Assembly (NCBI GenBank): GCA_903870165.1
Contig: CAIQBW010000012.1
Span: 1-64,000, forward strand
Source: an uncultured Methylophilaceae bacterium
GTDB taxonomy: Bacteria; Pseudomonadota; Gammaproteobacteria; Burkholderiales; Methylophilaceae
Direction of reading: 5' to 3'
DNA length: 64,000 nucleotides
A program made the translations under genes and the position numbers. The notes beneath the pieces were generated by a model that worked only from the letters and a program-made list of their open reading frames with translations, was not told where the DNA came from and did not search any database. Every line of letters starts with the position of its first letter. The first letter of the stretch is position 1. This document shows, piece after piece, positions 34,848 through 42,228 of this stretch.

Positions 34848-34870
34848 TGTGTATTTATTTAGAAAGTCGT

Positions 34871-35389
34871 TTAAAACGACTTTTGATTGACCGCCTCAGA
34901 AACAGCGCGATAATCCCAAAAATCTATTAGTGTATTCACCATCATAATTATCCACATGATCAATGAACATATTAAAGGAGCAAATTCCGCATAATGAGTA
35001 TATTTACTCTTGCCGATATAAAAGCTAAGAGCGAAGAACAAAGCATAAAACAATGAGGTGAAGCAGATAGATATAAAAGTTGTTATCATTATTTCATCCT
35101 TGGCAGCATCCATAAAACTCCAGGCAAGAAATCCAGCAATTACTGCTGCTGCCAGTAAAGATAAAACTGTCAGAATTTGTGAGTAATCGAAACCCTCAAC
35201 AACTGGCAAAGTTGAAAGCTGATAAAACGCAACTGCCCCTAATATGTTACCTAATAAAGAAACATACATAAGCCACCAAAAGCTAGGTCTTTGCGCTTCT
35301 TTTTGTGTCTTATACAAGAAACGTCTTGAGAAAATAGCACCTAACGATAAAAGTGTGCTCGTAATTATCAAAAACCATATCAGACACAT
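34871..35389 (-). CDS. Unknown island membrane protein
   Basis: Not recognised. It has 172 residues and five hydrophobic helices (about 2-20, 38-57, 70-92, 102-124 and 132-152), ending NQKSF. GGAG lies seven bases before the ATG. The C-terminal K-S-F-stop is encoded by the perfect palindrome at 34862-34884, so coding and hairpin overlap. It precedes the 60-residue gene on the same strand by 23 bp. Confidence 0.65.
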   Translation of the reverse strand: MCLIWFLIITSTLLSLGAIFSRRFLYKTQKEAQRPSFWWLMYVSLLGNILGAVAFYQLSTLPVVEGFDYSQILTVLSLLAAAVIAGFLAWSFMDAAKDEIMITTFISICFTSLFYALFFALSFYIGKSKYTHYAEFAPLICSLIMWIIMMVNTLIDFWDYRAVSEAVNQKSF

Positions 35390-35519
35390 TCAATATCTCC
35401 AAATAAAAATCTAACTAATACCTTAATTAGCATAGGGATAAAGTATAGAACGATTGCTTCAAATTAACAAAAGTACATAATACGGAAACAAGATAAATTT
35501 CGATAAAGGCTACCGAAAG

Positions 35520-35684
35520 ATGAAAGCATGTCTAGTTATTTTTCTTATACTACTCGCCGGATGCGACAAAGTCAGTCAGGCTACACCTTCAACCTCTACT
35601 GCTCGCTTTCAAGCTATACCAGTTGGTGAAGATCATGCTTGGAAATTGGATACTCAGACTGGTGACATGTGGCTTTGCGTTTGA
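35520..35684 (+). CDS. Short lipoprotein
   Basis: A 54-residue peptide with a clear lipobox (LILLAGC, cysteine at 15) and mature part DKVSQATPSTSTARFQAIPV followed by a segment ending KLDTQTGDMWLCV. The ending resembles the D-T-x-T-G-x-x-W-x-C core of small proteobacterial lipoproteins, which normally continue further. An alternative frame after the stop encodes a Cys/Lys-rich tail, so the gene may be truncated by frameshift. Confidence 0.5.
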   Translation: MKACLVIFLILLAGCDKVSQATPSTSTARFQAIPVGEDHAWKLDTQTGDMWLCV

Positions 35685-35741
35685 CCACCACTTCAGCAAC
35701 CAGTGTGCCGAAAAGCAAAAATGGATTAAATAGCGAATAAA

Positions 35742-35756
35742 GTCGTTTAAAACGAT
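35742..35756. repeat. Type-A palindrome (one base off)
   Basis: GTCGTTTAAAACGAT, a near-exact member of the GTC-N9-GAC family, lies in the gap between the lipoprotein and the next gene. Confidence 0.7.
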
Positions 35757-35814
35757 TTACATCGTGAGTACAAACAAGCTACCGTTTTAAAACCACAAAA
35801 AATGAAGGAACATT

Positions 35815-36033
35815 ATGGAAACTTGGATATTAATGGTATCACTGCTATTTCAAAGTACAGTGCGTCCACAGGCTGGCTTAGCAGCGACACAAGCAGAATT
35901 TGCCAATCGTGAATCATGTGAATTTGCTCTTCAGAAAGTTAAAGCTGAATGGAGTAAAGATTTGGGGGTTGGGGGTGTATATGCGGTATGCGTCCCATCT
36001 GGATTTAAAAGAGGTGGAGATGCTTCTAAATAG
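35815..36033 (+). CDS. Small exported island protein
   Basis: A 72-residue protein with a hydrophobic N terminus (WILMVSLLFQ), an alanine-rich part and a Cys pair 30 residues apart (SCEFALQ and VCVPSGF). This layout is typical of small periplasmic proteins whose two cysteines form a disulfide. Upstream there is AAGGA 8 bases from the ATG. Function is unknown. Confidence 0.6.
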   Translation: METWILMVSLLFQSTVRPQAGLAATQAEFANRESCEFALQKVKAEWSKDLGVGGVYAVCVPSGFKRGGDASK

Positions 36034-36084
36034 TTTTTTATAAAAATCTCCGCACAAAATCAGCTTCAAAATTGTATCCATCAA

Positions 36085-36175
36085 ACGCGTCTAGTTACTG
36101 GAAGCTCTGTTTTTTTAATATATTCACACTGTCCTGAATCAGGATGGTTGAGTTTCAATTCTTTTGACGCTTGTG
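36085..36175. repeat. Palindrome cluster 1 (C, E, D types)
   Basis: Three degenerate dyads are lined up: GTCTAGTTACTGGAA (36089), GTCCTGAATCAGGAT (36131) and TTCAATTCTTTTGAC (about 36154). They are separated by the spacer CTCTGTTTTTTTTAATATAT..., which reappears between the same types at 37486-37509. The 36034-36366 gap has no other visible feature. Confidence 0.75.
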
Positions 36176-36366
36176 AATACTTTGATCGCATCAACTGCGG
36201 TTAGCTCACCACATCACCTTTCCCAATGTTGCTTTTAATTGTAATTTTGTTTTGTAGGCGCCAGTTGCTTAAAATAACTGTATTAAAGACTGTTCTATTT
36301 CCACGTTCTTGCCAACAGGACTTGAAGCTATTACCATGGAAAATAATCAAATTTGAAAGAATTATC

Positions 36367-37362
36367 ATGTTTAAAAAACTCTGCTTATTTATGTTAATAG
36401 TTTCATTACCTTTAACATCAAGAGCAGATTTAACTGATGGTCCAATGGATGTTCTTATTGTTGGTACTCAGGAGCAGGTTATGTCATTCCTTAACGAGGC
36501 TATGAATTCTGAATTTAGCAGAGGAGTAACATCAAGATTGCCGGCAAAGATTGGATATCAAACCAACTTTCAAGGTTTTCTTACTGGTCAATCACACTTT
36601 GAGGTTTTTATTAATCCCGTTACTAATGGGGACTCATTAGATCCAACTGGATTTACTTTAGGATTCAGCTGGAAAACTCAAAGAGGTGATGGCTCGCAAC
36701 ATGCCAAATCATTTGTTTCAACTTTAAAAAGCATGGCAGGAAAGCATCCGGAGATTTTATTGCCTGTAAAGTTAGCTGGGTCTGGCTACGTATACATGCC
36801 TGAGCAATCTAAAAGATGCTTTGGATCATTGATAAACGACAATGAACTAGCCGCACTAAAAGATAAAATAGCACTTGATTCCATAGATAACACTAATTTC
36901 CAAATGCTGGCTAATGACTCATATCCAAATGATGAGGAAAGAAAGGCAATAGGAATGTATGCCGCTAAGCGTGAAGCTTGTATGAAACCACTGAAGACAG
37001 GATTAACATACGTAGGCGATCAGCCTTGGATTAACTTAGTTAAATCTGACTGGGATAATAGTGACCAACTTCTTTTATCTCTTTACAAAGGTCAACTGAC
37101 TTTTGGCAATTTCGCTAAAATCAGAAAAGAGAATCACCTAAGAGTTAATGAAGCTAATGCTAAAATTATGGCTGAAACCAAAGCGCAAGATGCTGCTGCT
37201 AACGAACGTGCTCAACAACTTGCTATAGAACAACAAAGATTATTTCTAGATCAACAAAAGGTTTATGCTGATTTATATAGACCTCCTCAATTAACTATTC
37301 CCACAATGAAATCAACAAGTTGTTATCTTAGTGGTAACTGGGTTAATTGTCGGTCTTTTTAA
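36367..37362 (+). CDS. Unknown exported island protein (331 aa)
   Basis: Not recognised. The ATG at 36367 begins a signal peptide (MFKKLCLFMLIVSLPLTSRA). A longer reading from 36226 has no ribosome-binding site and would bury the signal. The mature protein has a globular part (DGPMDVLIVGTQEQVMSFL onward) with scattered cysteines. A coiled-coil segment rich in A, Q and E follows (about 265-305), and then a short C-terminal CYLSGNWVNCRSF with two cysteines. Periplasmic or surface location is likely. It ends six bases before the densest palindrome cluster. Confidence 0.65.
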   Translation: MFKKLCLFMLIVSLPLTSRADLTDGPMDVLIVGTQEQVMSFLNEAMNSEFSRGVTSRLPAKIGYQTNFQGFLTGQSHFEVFINPVTNGDSLDPTGFTLGFSWKTQRGDGSQHAKSFVSTLKSMAGKHPEILLPVKLAGSGYVYMPEQSKRCFGSLINDNELAALKDKIALDSIDNTNFQMLANDSYPNDEERKAIGMYAAKREACMKPLKTGLTYVGDQPWINLVKSDWDNSDQLLLSLYKGQLTFGNFAKIRKENHLRVNEANAKIMAETKAQDAAANERAQQLAIEQQRLFLDQQKVYADLYRPPQLTIPTMKSTSCYLSGNWVNCRSF

Positions 37363-37365
37363 TGA

Positions 37366-37576
37366 AAGTCTTCTAAAACGACTTGTTATGAAGCGTTAGT
37401 TAAGTAACGAGAAGCGTCAAAACTATTGACACTTAATTGCGATTGTCGTGATTTCCGACAAGTTTGAAACGTCTAGTTACTGGACGCTCTGTTTTAATAT
37501 ATTCACACCGTCCTGATTCAGGACGATCCAGTGTCAAAAGTTTTTACACTTCAAGCGTCGCGTTACGCGACGCTTG
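37366..37576. repeat. Palindrome cluster 2: about eight dyads in 210 bp
   Basis: In order: GTCTTCTAAAACGAC (37368), CGTTAGTTAAGTAACG (37394), GTCAAAACTATTGAC (37416), GTCGTGATTTCCGAC (37445), GTCTAGTTACTGGAC (37471), GTCCTGATTCAGGAC (37510), GTGTCAAAAGTTTTTACAC (37531) and GTCGCGTTACGCGAC (37557). The last sits in a perfect dyad with 12-bp arms (37552-37576). The cluster fills the whole gap between two convergent genes. Confidence 0.9.
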
Positions 37577-37578
37577 TA

Positions 37579-38175
37579 TCAAACAAGTTCTGCCGCAGCT
37601 CTTTTCATATCAGGAGTCACTTCAATATAACGTTGTGTGGTCTGTAAGTTTCTATGTCCTACCATCTCCATTAATACTTTAAGTGGTACTGACTTAGCAC
37701 TGAGCTTGGTAATAAAACTACGTCTTCCACTGTGACTACTTGCGCCATCTAAGCCTGCGTTCTTAAATAACATATGAAAGTGATAACAAGCAGTATTGGC
37801 ATCAAACCCAGCTCGCTTCTGTGTAGCGAACAAAGGTTTGTCTAATTGATTGCTGTAGGTCAGTGCGATCAGCTCTTTGTCAGTAAAGCGTTCGTTTAAG
37901 TAATGCTCTATTTCTTTGCGTAGCTTTTCTGGCAAGACAACCGTCCTACCGTATTTGCCTTTGGTCTGTTCAGCCGACAAATTAATCTCGTATTTGATTG
38001 TGCCGTCATTGGCTAAGACATCTTTAAGTCTTATTGCCACTACTTCTTTAATGCGCATACCTGCGAAGAAAGTCATTAAGACCATCAATCGATCCCGTGC
38101 TGAGTGTCTGCGTGTGTTGATATAAAGCAGTAATAGGTTTAATTCTTTCTCATTGAGTACTCGTGCTTGTTTCAT
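37579..38175 (-). CDS. Short tyrosine recombinase (catalytic domain only)
   Basis: A 198-residue integrase/recombinase with the complete active site: arginine in FFAGMRIKEVVAI, the beta-hairpin lysine region (TKGKYGR), HSGRRSF (H-x-x-R), GHRNL and the nucleophile tyrosine in TQRYIEV. The usual N-terminal SAM-like core-binding domain is missing. That is the size and layout of FimB/FimE-type invertases and some plasmid resolvases. I prefer the ATG at 38175, seven bases after AAGGAG. It adjoins palindrome cluster 2 by three bases, and may act at those or other local sites. Confidence 0.85.
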   Translation of the reverse strand: MKQARVLNEKELNLLLLYINTRRHSARDRLMVLMTFFAGMRIKEVVAIRLKDVLANDGTIKYEINLSAEQTKGKYGRTVVLPEKLRKEIEHYLNERFTDKELIALTYSNQLDKPLFATQKRAGFDANTACYHFHMLFKNAGLDGASSHSGRRSFITKLSAKSVPLKVLMEMVGHRNLQTTQRYIEVTPDMKRAAAELV

Positions 38176-38646
38176 CTCATTTCTCCTTAATAACAAATGA
38201 TTTTCGTTAGAAATATTTTGTTTTCTTTTGTTATCAATTCCTACCGAAAAAGACAGAACATGACTTTCTATTAATAATGAATGGGTTAACCCAGTAATGT
38301 TTATTATTGCGAAATTCCTTTGTTTTTTATATTTATGTGATTACTTAATGAGCGAACTGAAGTTCGCTAGTGTTTTCACAAAAGCTGTCGCTTTTGCTCA
38401 ACACCGTTTTTCTTCTTTTACTTTTTTATTTGATTGTCGTTTAAAACGACTTTTGATAGAGATGAACTTAAATATTGATTTGAAGTTCTTGCGTTTGAGT
38501 TTTTTGTATTTGTTTTTGCTGTTGAACTCTTTTACTAGGAAGAATAAGCCACGCCCTGTTAAGGGCATGGTCTTGTTTATTCACTTTTACTGAGGTATCC
38601 AAACAACTGATATACACACAACTTGAGTTAACAAGTAAGGCAGGTT

Positions 38647-38871
38647 TTGCTGTCTCCTTTTACGTGCTCGTCTTACGCAACATATCTATCGCCTATATCA
38701 GAAGCGGTATTTAGATATGTCTGTGGGTTTAAATGTGGCATTCCCACTCACTTTCAGCTTAATCCTTTGCGATCAGCCTACGTTACCTATTACTTGGTAA
38801 CTAACCATTTACAACATTACAAACGTTACAGCACTAAGGTGCGTCGTTTTAAGGCATCCATTGAAGGGTAG
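38647..38871 (+). CDS. Weak ORF, 74 aa
   Basis: A 74-codon frame (starts MLSPFTCSSYATYLS, ends VRRFKASIEG) with no clear ribosome-binding site, no recognised domain and high Tyr/Cys content. It ends four bases before the next frame. It lies between the complementary 10-mers at 38630 and 38966. It may be spurious. Confidence 0.2.
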   Translation: MLSPFTCSSYATYLSPISEAVFRYVCGFKCGIPTHFQLNPLRSAYVTYYLVTNHLQHYKRYSTKVRRFKASIEG

Positions 38872-38875
38872 TGTA

Positions 38876-39031
38876 ATGAGGACGAGTAGTAAGAAACCCG
38901 ATTTGCTTACCGTCACACGTTTAAGAACGGACTTCGCAGCACTATTGTTATGGCGTGCCAACCTTCACCTTACTTGTACATTTATTTATCTCAAACAAAA
39001 GGAAACCATAAAAAAACCAAGTGATTTTTAA
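38876..39031 (+). CDS. Weak ORF, 51 aa
   Basis: A 51-codon frame (starts MRTSSKKPDLLTVTRLRTDF) that follows the preceding frame closely. No ribosome-binding site and no recognised domain. Listed only because coupling of the two frames is conceivable. Confidence 0.2.
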   Translation: MRTSSKKPDLLTVTRLRTDFAALLLWRANLHLTCTFIYLKQKETIKKPSDF

Positions 39032-39138
39032 TCGTTTCGGTTAAATCAATTTAGCCAAAACTGAAGGTGGTCTGATTTCGGTAGGAAAGAGTATTAAGAG
39101 AAATTACAGTTATTGATTTAGCGTGAGGACAAACAGAG

Positions 39139-39300
39139 ATGAATACCTATAAGAGCTTGGTGAAACTAACTATTACTAAAACAACGACGACAACCACCAA
39201 TGTAGTTATTCAAGCGCAAGATGCTTACAAAGCAAAACTTCAGTTAGAAGCCATGTATGGCAAAGGGAATGTGGTCAGTTATCCGCAGTTGGTGCGTTAG
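39139..39300 (+). CDS. Small island protein, 53 aa
   Basis: It starts MNTYKSLVKLTITKTTTTTT and continues NVVIQAQDAYKAKLQLEAMY, ending GKGNVVSYPQLVR. The A-x-D-A-Y-x-A...Y-G-x-G-x-V pattern is one I associate with short uncharacterised proteins of integrative elements. It is shorter than common gene-calling limits. A GAGG lies about 14 bases upstream, and the nearer AACAGAG is weak. Function is unknown. Confidence 0.55.
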   Translation: MNTYKSLVKLTITKTTTTTTNVVIQAQDAYKAKLQLEAMYGKGNVVSYPQLVR

Positions 39301-39302
39301 CT

Positions 39303-39421
39303 ATTTGTCCTGTAACAGGACAAATTAATTGAATCAAGCATCCAGTTACTAGACGCTAGAATAAATATTTCATTCAACTGTCGCGTTACGCGACGCTTAC
39401 GCTTTGTCGAAATTCACGACA
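39303..39421. repeat. Palindrome cluster 3
   Basis: It contains GTCCTGTAACAGGAC (39307; full arms of 11 bp over 39303-39325), ATCCAGTTACTAGAC (39340; a type-C element in reverse), GTCGCGTTACGCGAC (39380) and GTCGAAATTCACGAC (39406; the reverse of the type at 37445). It fills the gap between two convergent genes. Confidence 0.88.
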
Positions 39422-39432
39422 TTAGTATGCGC

Positions 39433-40638
39433 TCACTTCAACTTAAACTTACTAGCCCAAGTCTCAAAACTCTCCAAGCTCATGTGCCTTGGATCGATTG
39501 TATTTGCGTGATGTGTTGCCCATCCAACCCAACGCTTCATCCCTTTTACAGGACGCTTAGCTGATGCTGCTTTTGCCCGCATTGTTTCAATCAATTCTCT
39601 AATTTTCTCAGCATGATTCATATCAGTTACCGCTTCGCTCATCAGTTTTTCCCTTGAAGCTAATAAGTTCTCGAGTGCTTTGCGTTTCTTTTCAGCAGCA
39701 CGCCTAATTTCGAATTCACGACGCTCTATCGCTCGTTTCCTAGCTTCAACATTGTGTTCATATCGACTTACTACCCAATTCCTGTAATTTTTCTCACCTT
39801 TCATCACAAAATCTACGATTACTTTTTTAATGGCTGCTAAATTCAATTCCTCGAACTCGTAAAACATATCTCCTGCGGAGATTACTTCATATTCACCAGT
39901 CCAAGAAAAGCAGTATGTTTTACGTTTAACTTTCCCCAACTTTTTACGCTCAAACGCTGAGGGATCATACTCTTTGATGAATACGTGAAATTCTTTATGA
40001 TGCCCAAGAATCATCACATAAAAGTGAAAATACTTTCTGCCTGTCAACCTAACATTAAAACCCAATGCCTCAAAAGTCATGATGAATCCGTTAAGCAATC
40101 GCAAGCTCATTTTTCCTTTTTCATCTTGATACTGAGGGCGGTCATAAAAATAAGTATCTCGTTTTGATCTTGCGACCAAGGTCAAGTCATAATCCAACAC
40201 TTTCTGTACTACTGGATGTAGCACCTTGATTTTCTCTGGTTCAATAAGATCAGGAAAAGCAGCTTCAATTCGCTTTCTAAAGTCATCCATTGACTCTTGG
40301 AAAGGTGGTGGCGGATCTCTTACAGGATCATTCAAATCCTCTGGATCAAAAATATCTGTACGGGCTGCTTCTCTCTGTTTGTATTCCATTGACATATAGC
40401 GACTGAAACCTATGTCTGGTTCAGGCAATTCGGGTAATGGCAGTTTGATAAACTGTCGCTTTTGAGATGATTTAGATTGAAGGTTAGCCCAATATCCTCT
40501 GGGAGGACGAGGCACATGACGATCCTCACAAATTCTACCTAACATTACATCTGAAATATCAAATCTCTTTGCTGCGTGTGTCATAGGTTCAGACCAAACC
40601 AAGTCATAAAGCTCTTGCCTAGTGATATCAACTGACAT
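39433..40638 (-). CDS. Uncharacterised island protein with HTH-like N terminus (401 aa)
   Basis: The N-terminal block TRQELYDLVWSEPMTHAAKRF...LGRIC...VPRPPRGYWA (residues 6-55) is shared by a widespread group of uncharacterised proteins in bacterial mobile elements, and looks like a helix-turn-helix. A central globular part (about 130-270) contains an aromatic-rich beta region. A long basic helix (about 285-345, RKRAIERREFEIRRAAEKKR) precedes the C-terminal WVGWATHHANTIDPR. Ribosome-binding site GGAG is six bases from the ATG. DNA binding is plausible but function is unknown. It lies between palindrome clusters 3 and 4. Confidence 0.6.
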   Translation of the reverse strand: MSVDITRQELYDLVWSEPMTHAAKRFDISDVMLGRICEDRHVPRPPRGYWANLQSKSSQKRQFIKLPLPELPEPDIGFSRYMSMEYKQREAARTDIFDPEDLNDPVRDPPPPFQESMDDFRKRIEAAFPDLIEPEKIKVLHPVVQKVLDYDLTLVARSKRDTYFYDRPQYQDEKGKMSLRLLNGFIMTFEALGFNVRLTGRKYFHFYVMILGHHKEFHVFIKEYDPSAFERKKLGKVKRKTYCFSWTGEYEVISAGDMFYEFEELNLAAIKKVIVDFVMKGEKNYRNWVVSRYEHNVEARKRAIERREFEIRRAAEKKRKALENLLASREKLMSEAVTDMNHAEKIRELIETMRAKAASAKRPVKGMKRWVGWATHHANTIDPRHMSLESFETWASKFKLK

Positions 40639-40685
40639 ATCAAACTCCTATTATTAGCAATAGAAAGTTCAATATAACTCTATTT

Positions 40686-40818
40686 TAAGCGTCAATACTT
40701 TTGACGCTTAAGCGTCGCGTTACGCGACGCTGGAACTAATTTAAATTCAAGCGTCTAGTTACTGGACGCTCACCGTTGCTTAAGTAACGCTCCACAAAAG
40801 TCGTTTTAAACGACTTTT
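40686..40818. repeat. Palindrome cluster 4
   Basis: In order: GTCAATACTTTTGAC (40691), GTCGCGTTACGCGAC (40714), GTCTAGTTACTGGAC (40753), CGTTGCTTAAGTAACG (40774) and GTCGTTTTAAACGAC (40800), the last within a perfect dyad of 11-bp arms (40796-40818). All five types recur in clusters 1-3 in different order. It lies between the integrase 3' end and the 401-residue gene. Confidence 0.9.
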
Positions 40819-40882
40819 CTTGTTTCAGCTACTCAGTTATTCGATTTATCTAATCAACGCTGTTTGATGCCCTAGCGTTAGT

Positions 40883-42094
40883 CTAAGACGCCAATAAACC
40901 AGCTGTTTTCTCCCCTCCTAGCTGTTCTATGGCTTTTTCAGCATCTAAATGACTGTAGTGCTTTTCAATCATTACGACACTTGTGCCCATCTGACGGGCT
41001 AGTGTATGGATATTGATTTTGTCATATGTAAGTGCGAAGGTCGCATAGGTATGGCGGATACTGTAGAACGTTCGCTTATTGCCAGTGATCGGGCACTTGA
41101 GCATTTTGAGATGATCTAAATAAAACACCATTTGCTTTTCAAAGTTAATGGGACGAATGAGTTTGTTGTATTGGCTTTTGTGTCTAAAGATGTGGTCGGG
41201 ACATTGGGCTGTAATCAGTTCTTGTAAGCTCCTACCATAGTTTCGTTCAGCTACACGCTCTAATGCTGAAATTGTCATCGCTCTTCCAACGGCTGTACGT
41301 TTACCTGTTTTACTGAGCTGAAACTGAATAATGATTTTAGTTGGATCTTCTGCGTACTTGAGATTAGCCCAGCGCAGTTCTAATAACTCTCTGCCAGGTC
41401 GTGCGCCTGTATCTAATAGTGCCTCCAAATAGTCCTTAAACAAAAGTCTTATTTCAATCTGCTCTTCTGTAGCCAAGCTAATCCAACCATCAAAGCCTTT
41501 AAGTAAGGTCTTTATCTCAGCAAGACTAAATTCAGGTCTACGTTCTGTCTTTCGCCCTGTGACCTGAAGTACAGGCTTTTGTGCTTCCGTCATGTAACCA
41601 CGCATCACTGCTTCTGTGAATATCTTTGTTAAAGCTGCGTTGTGATTTTTTATCGTACTTTTAGTGGGCTCGTGTCCCATGTTCTTAACCCGCTCACTGG
41701 CTAGTTCTTCAATATCCTTAAAGCTCAATTGGTTGATGGGTTTAAGACCAAGCACAGGGATAAAGTAGCGTTTAATGATAAAGATGTAGTCTTTATAAAT
41801 CACCCGCCCTTCTTTCACTCGCAGTTCTTCTTCCATGCGTTTAATAGTCAGCTTGGCCACGTCTTTGAATAGGTGTGAAATAGGTGCGACGTTATAACGA
41901 TGCTTGATGTTGGCATCCATTAAGATCATATGTGCGACACGCTTTGCGTCATCTAACGCATATTCGTGTGTTGTTTCAGTAAACCACTTGTGATTGATTT
42001 GGTAGCGACATTGCCAGATTTCGCTTTTAGCCCTTTTGTAGACAAATAGGGTGCGTTGAATTACTTCGTGTGTAGTAGATAAACGCTTTGACAT
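40883..42094 (-). CDS. int: Phage-type tyrosine integrase of the tRNA-Lys island
   Basis: A 403-residue integrase. An N-terminal arm-type DNA-binding region (about 1-75) and a SAM-like core-binding domain (about 80-165) precede the catalytic domain, with arginine in LLDTGARPGRELLELRW, the lysine hairpin (QLSKTGKRTAVGR), RHTYATF (H-x-x-R variant beginning SIRHTYA), MGTSVVMIEKHYSHL with the nucleophile tyrosine. It would insert or excise the island at tRNA-Lys. The gene lies 135 bp inside the right-hand repeat and is read in the same direction as the truncated tRNA promoter there. A small hairpin (CTCTCA/TGAGAG, 42111-42127) precedes the start. Confidence 0.9.
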   Translation of the reverse strand: MSKRLSTTHEVIQRTLFVYKRAKSEIWQCRYQINHKWFTETTHEYALDDAKRVAHMILMDANIKHRYNVAPISHLFKDVAKLTIKRMEEELRVKEGRVIYKDYIFIIKRYFIPVLGLKPINQLSFKDIEELASERVKNMGHEPTKSTIKNHNAALTKIFTEAVMRGYMTEAQKPVLQVTGRKTERRPEFSLAEIKTLLKGFDGWISLATEEQIEIRLLFKDYLEALLDTGARPGRELLELRWANLKYAEDPTKIIIQFQLSKTGKRTAVGRAMTISALERVAERNYGRSLQELITAQCPDHIFRHKSQYNKLIRPINFEKQMVFYLDHLKMLKCPITGNKRTFYSIRHTYATFALTYDKINIHTLARQMGTSVVMIEKHYSHLDAEKAIEQLGGEKTAGLLAS

Positions 42095-42228
42095 TGGACT
42101 AGCTTAAAGTCTCTCAATCGATGAGAGCAATCTAGTCTGCTGTTGAGTGGTGCGGAGTGAGGTTGAAGACTTGCTAGACTGCCATTAAATATGGCTTATT
42201 TCTTAACTATCTGATTTATCAGGGATTT

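Larger units (their letters stand above)
38197..39138. other. AT-rich stretch with many hairpins and no secure gene
   Basis: Dyads seen: TGGGTTAACCCA (38282-38293), AGCGAACT/AGTTCGCT (38351-38368), CAAAAGC-TGTC-GCTTTTG (38379-38396, terminator-like, T run after), the type-A dyad (38436-38450) and GCCCT-GTTA-AGGGC (38553-38566). ACAAGTAAGG near 38630 is complementary to CCTTACTTGT near 38966, bracketing about 330 bp with two weak ORFs. This could be a structured RNA, decayed DNA or a small element. Confidence 0.45.
34618..42228. mobile_element. Integrative genomic island at tRNA-Lys
   Basis: A 7.6-kb segment bounded by the perfect 112-bp repeat, with a full-length phage-type integrase adjacent to the right copy. 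A second short tyrosine recombinase, several unknown small genes and dense intergenic palindromes complete it. No conjugation, phage structural or plasmid replication gene is recognised, so it is a non-self-transmissible or satellite-like island. The perfect repeat points to a fairly recent integration. Removing one repeat and the island rejoins tRNA-Lys directly to ffh. Confidence 0.85.

Noticed and set aside
36226-36366. N-terminal extension of the 331-residue exported protein
   Set aside because: The extension would precede a clear signal peptide, and no ribosome-binding site is present at 36226.
38297-38593. A 98-codon hydrophobic frame in the island
   Set aside because: It runs through several hairpins including a type-A dyad, has low-complexity Phe/Leu composition from T-rich DNA and no good start site.
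37366-40818. Palindrome clusters as a CRISPR array
   Set aside because: Units are of different sequence classes, spacing is irregular, there are no constant repeats with unique spacers, and no cas genes are present.
37366-40818. Palindrome clusters as an integron cassette array
   Set aside because: The dyads lack attC core sites (GTTRRRY/RYYYAAC), they are much shorter, and the nearby recombinase lacks the IntI-specific extra domain as far as I can see.
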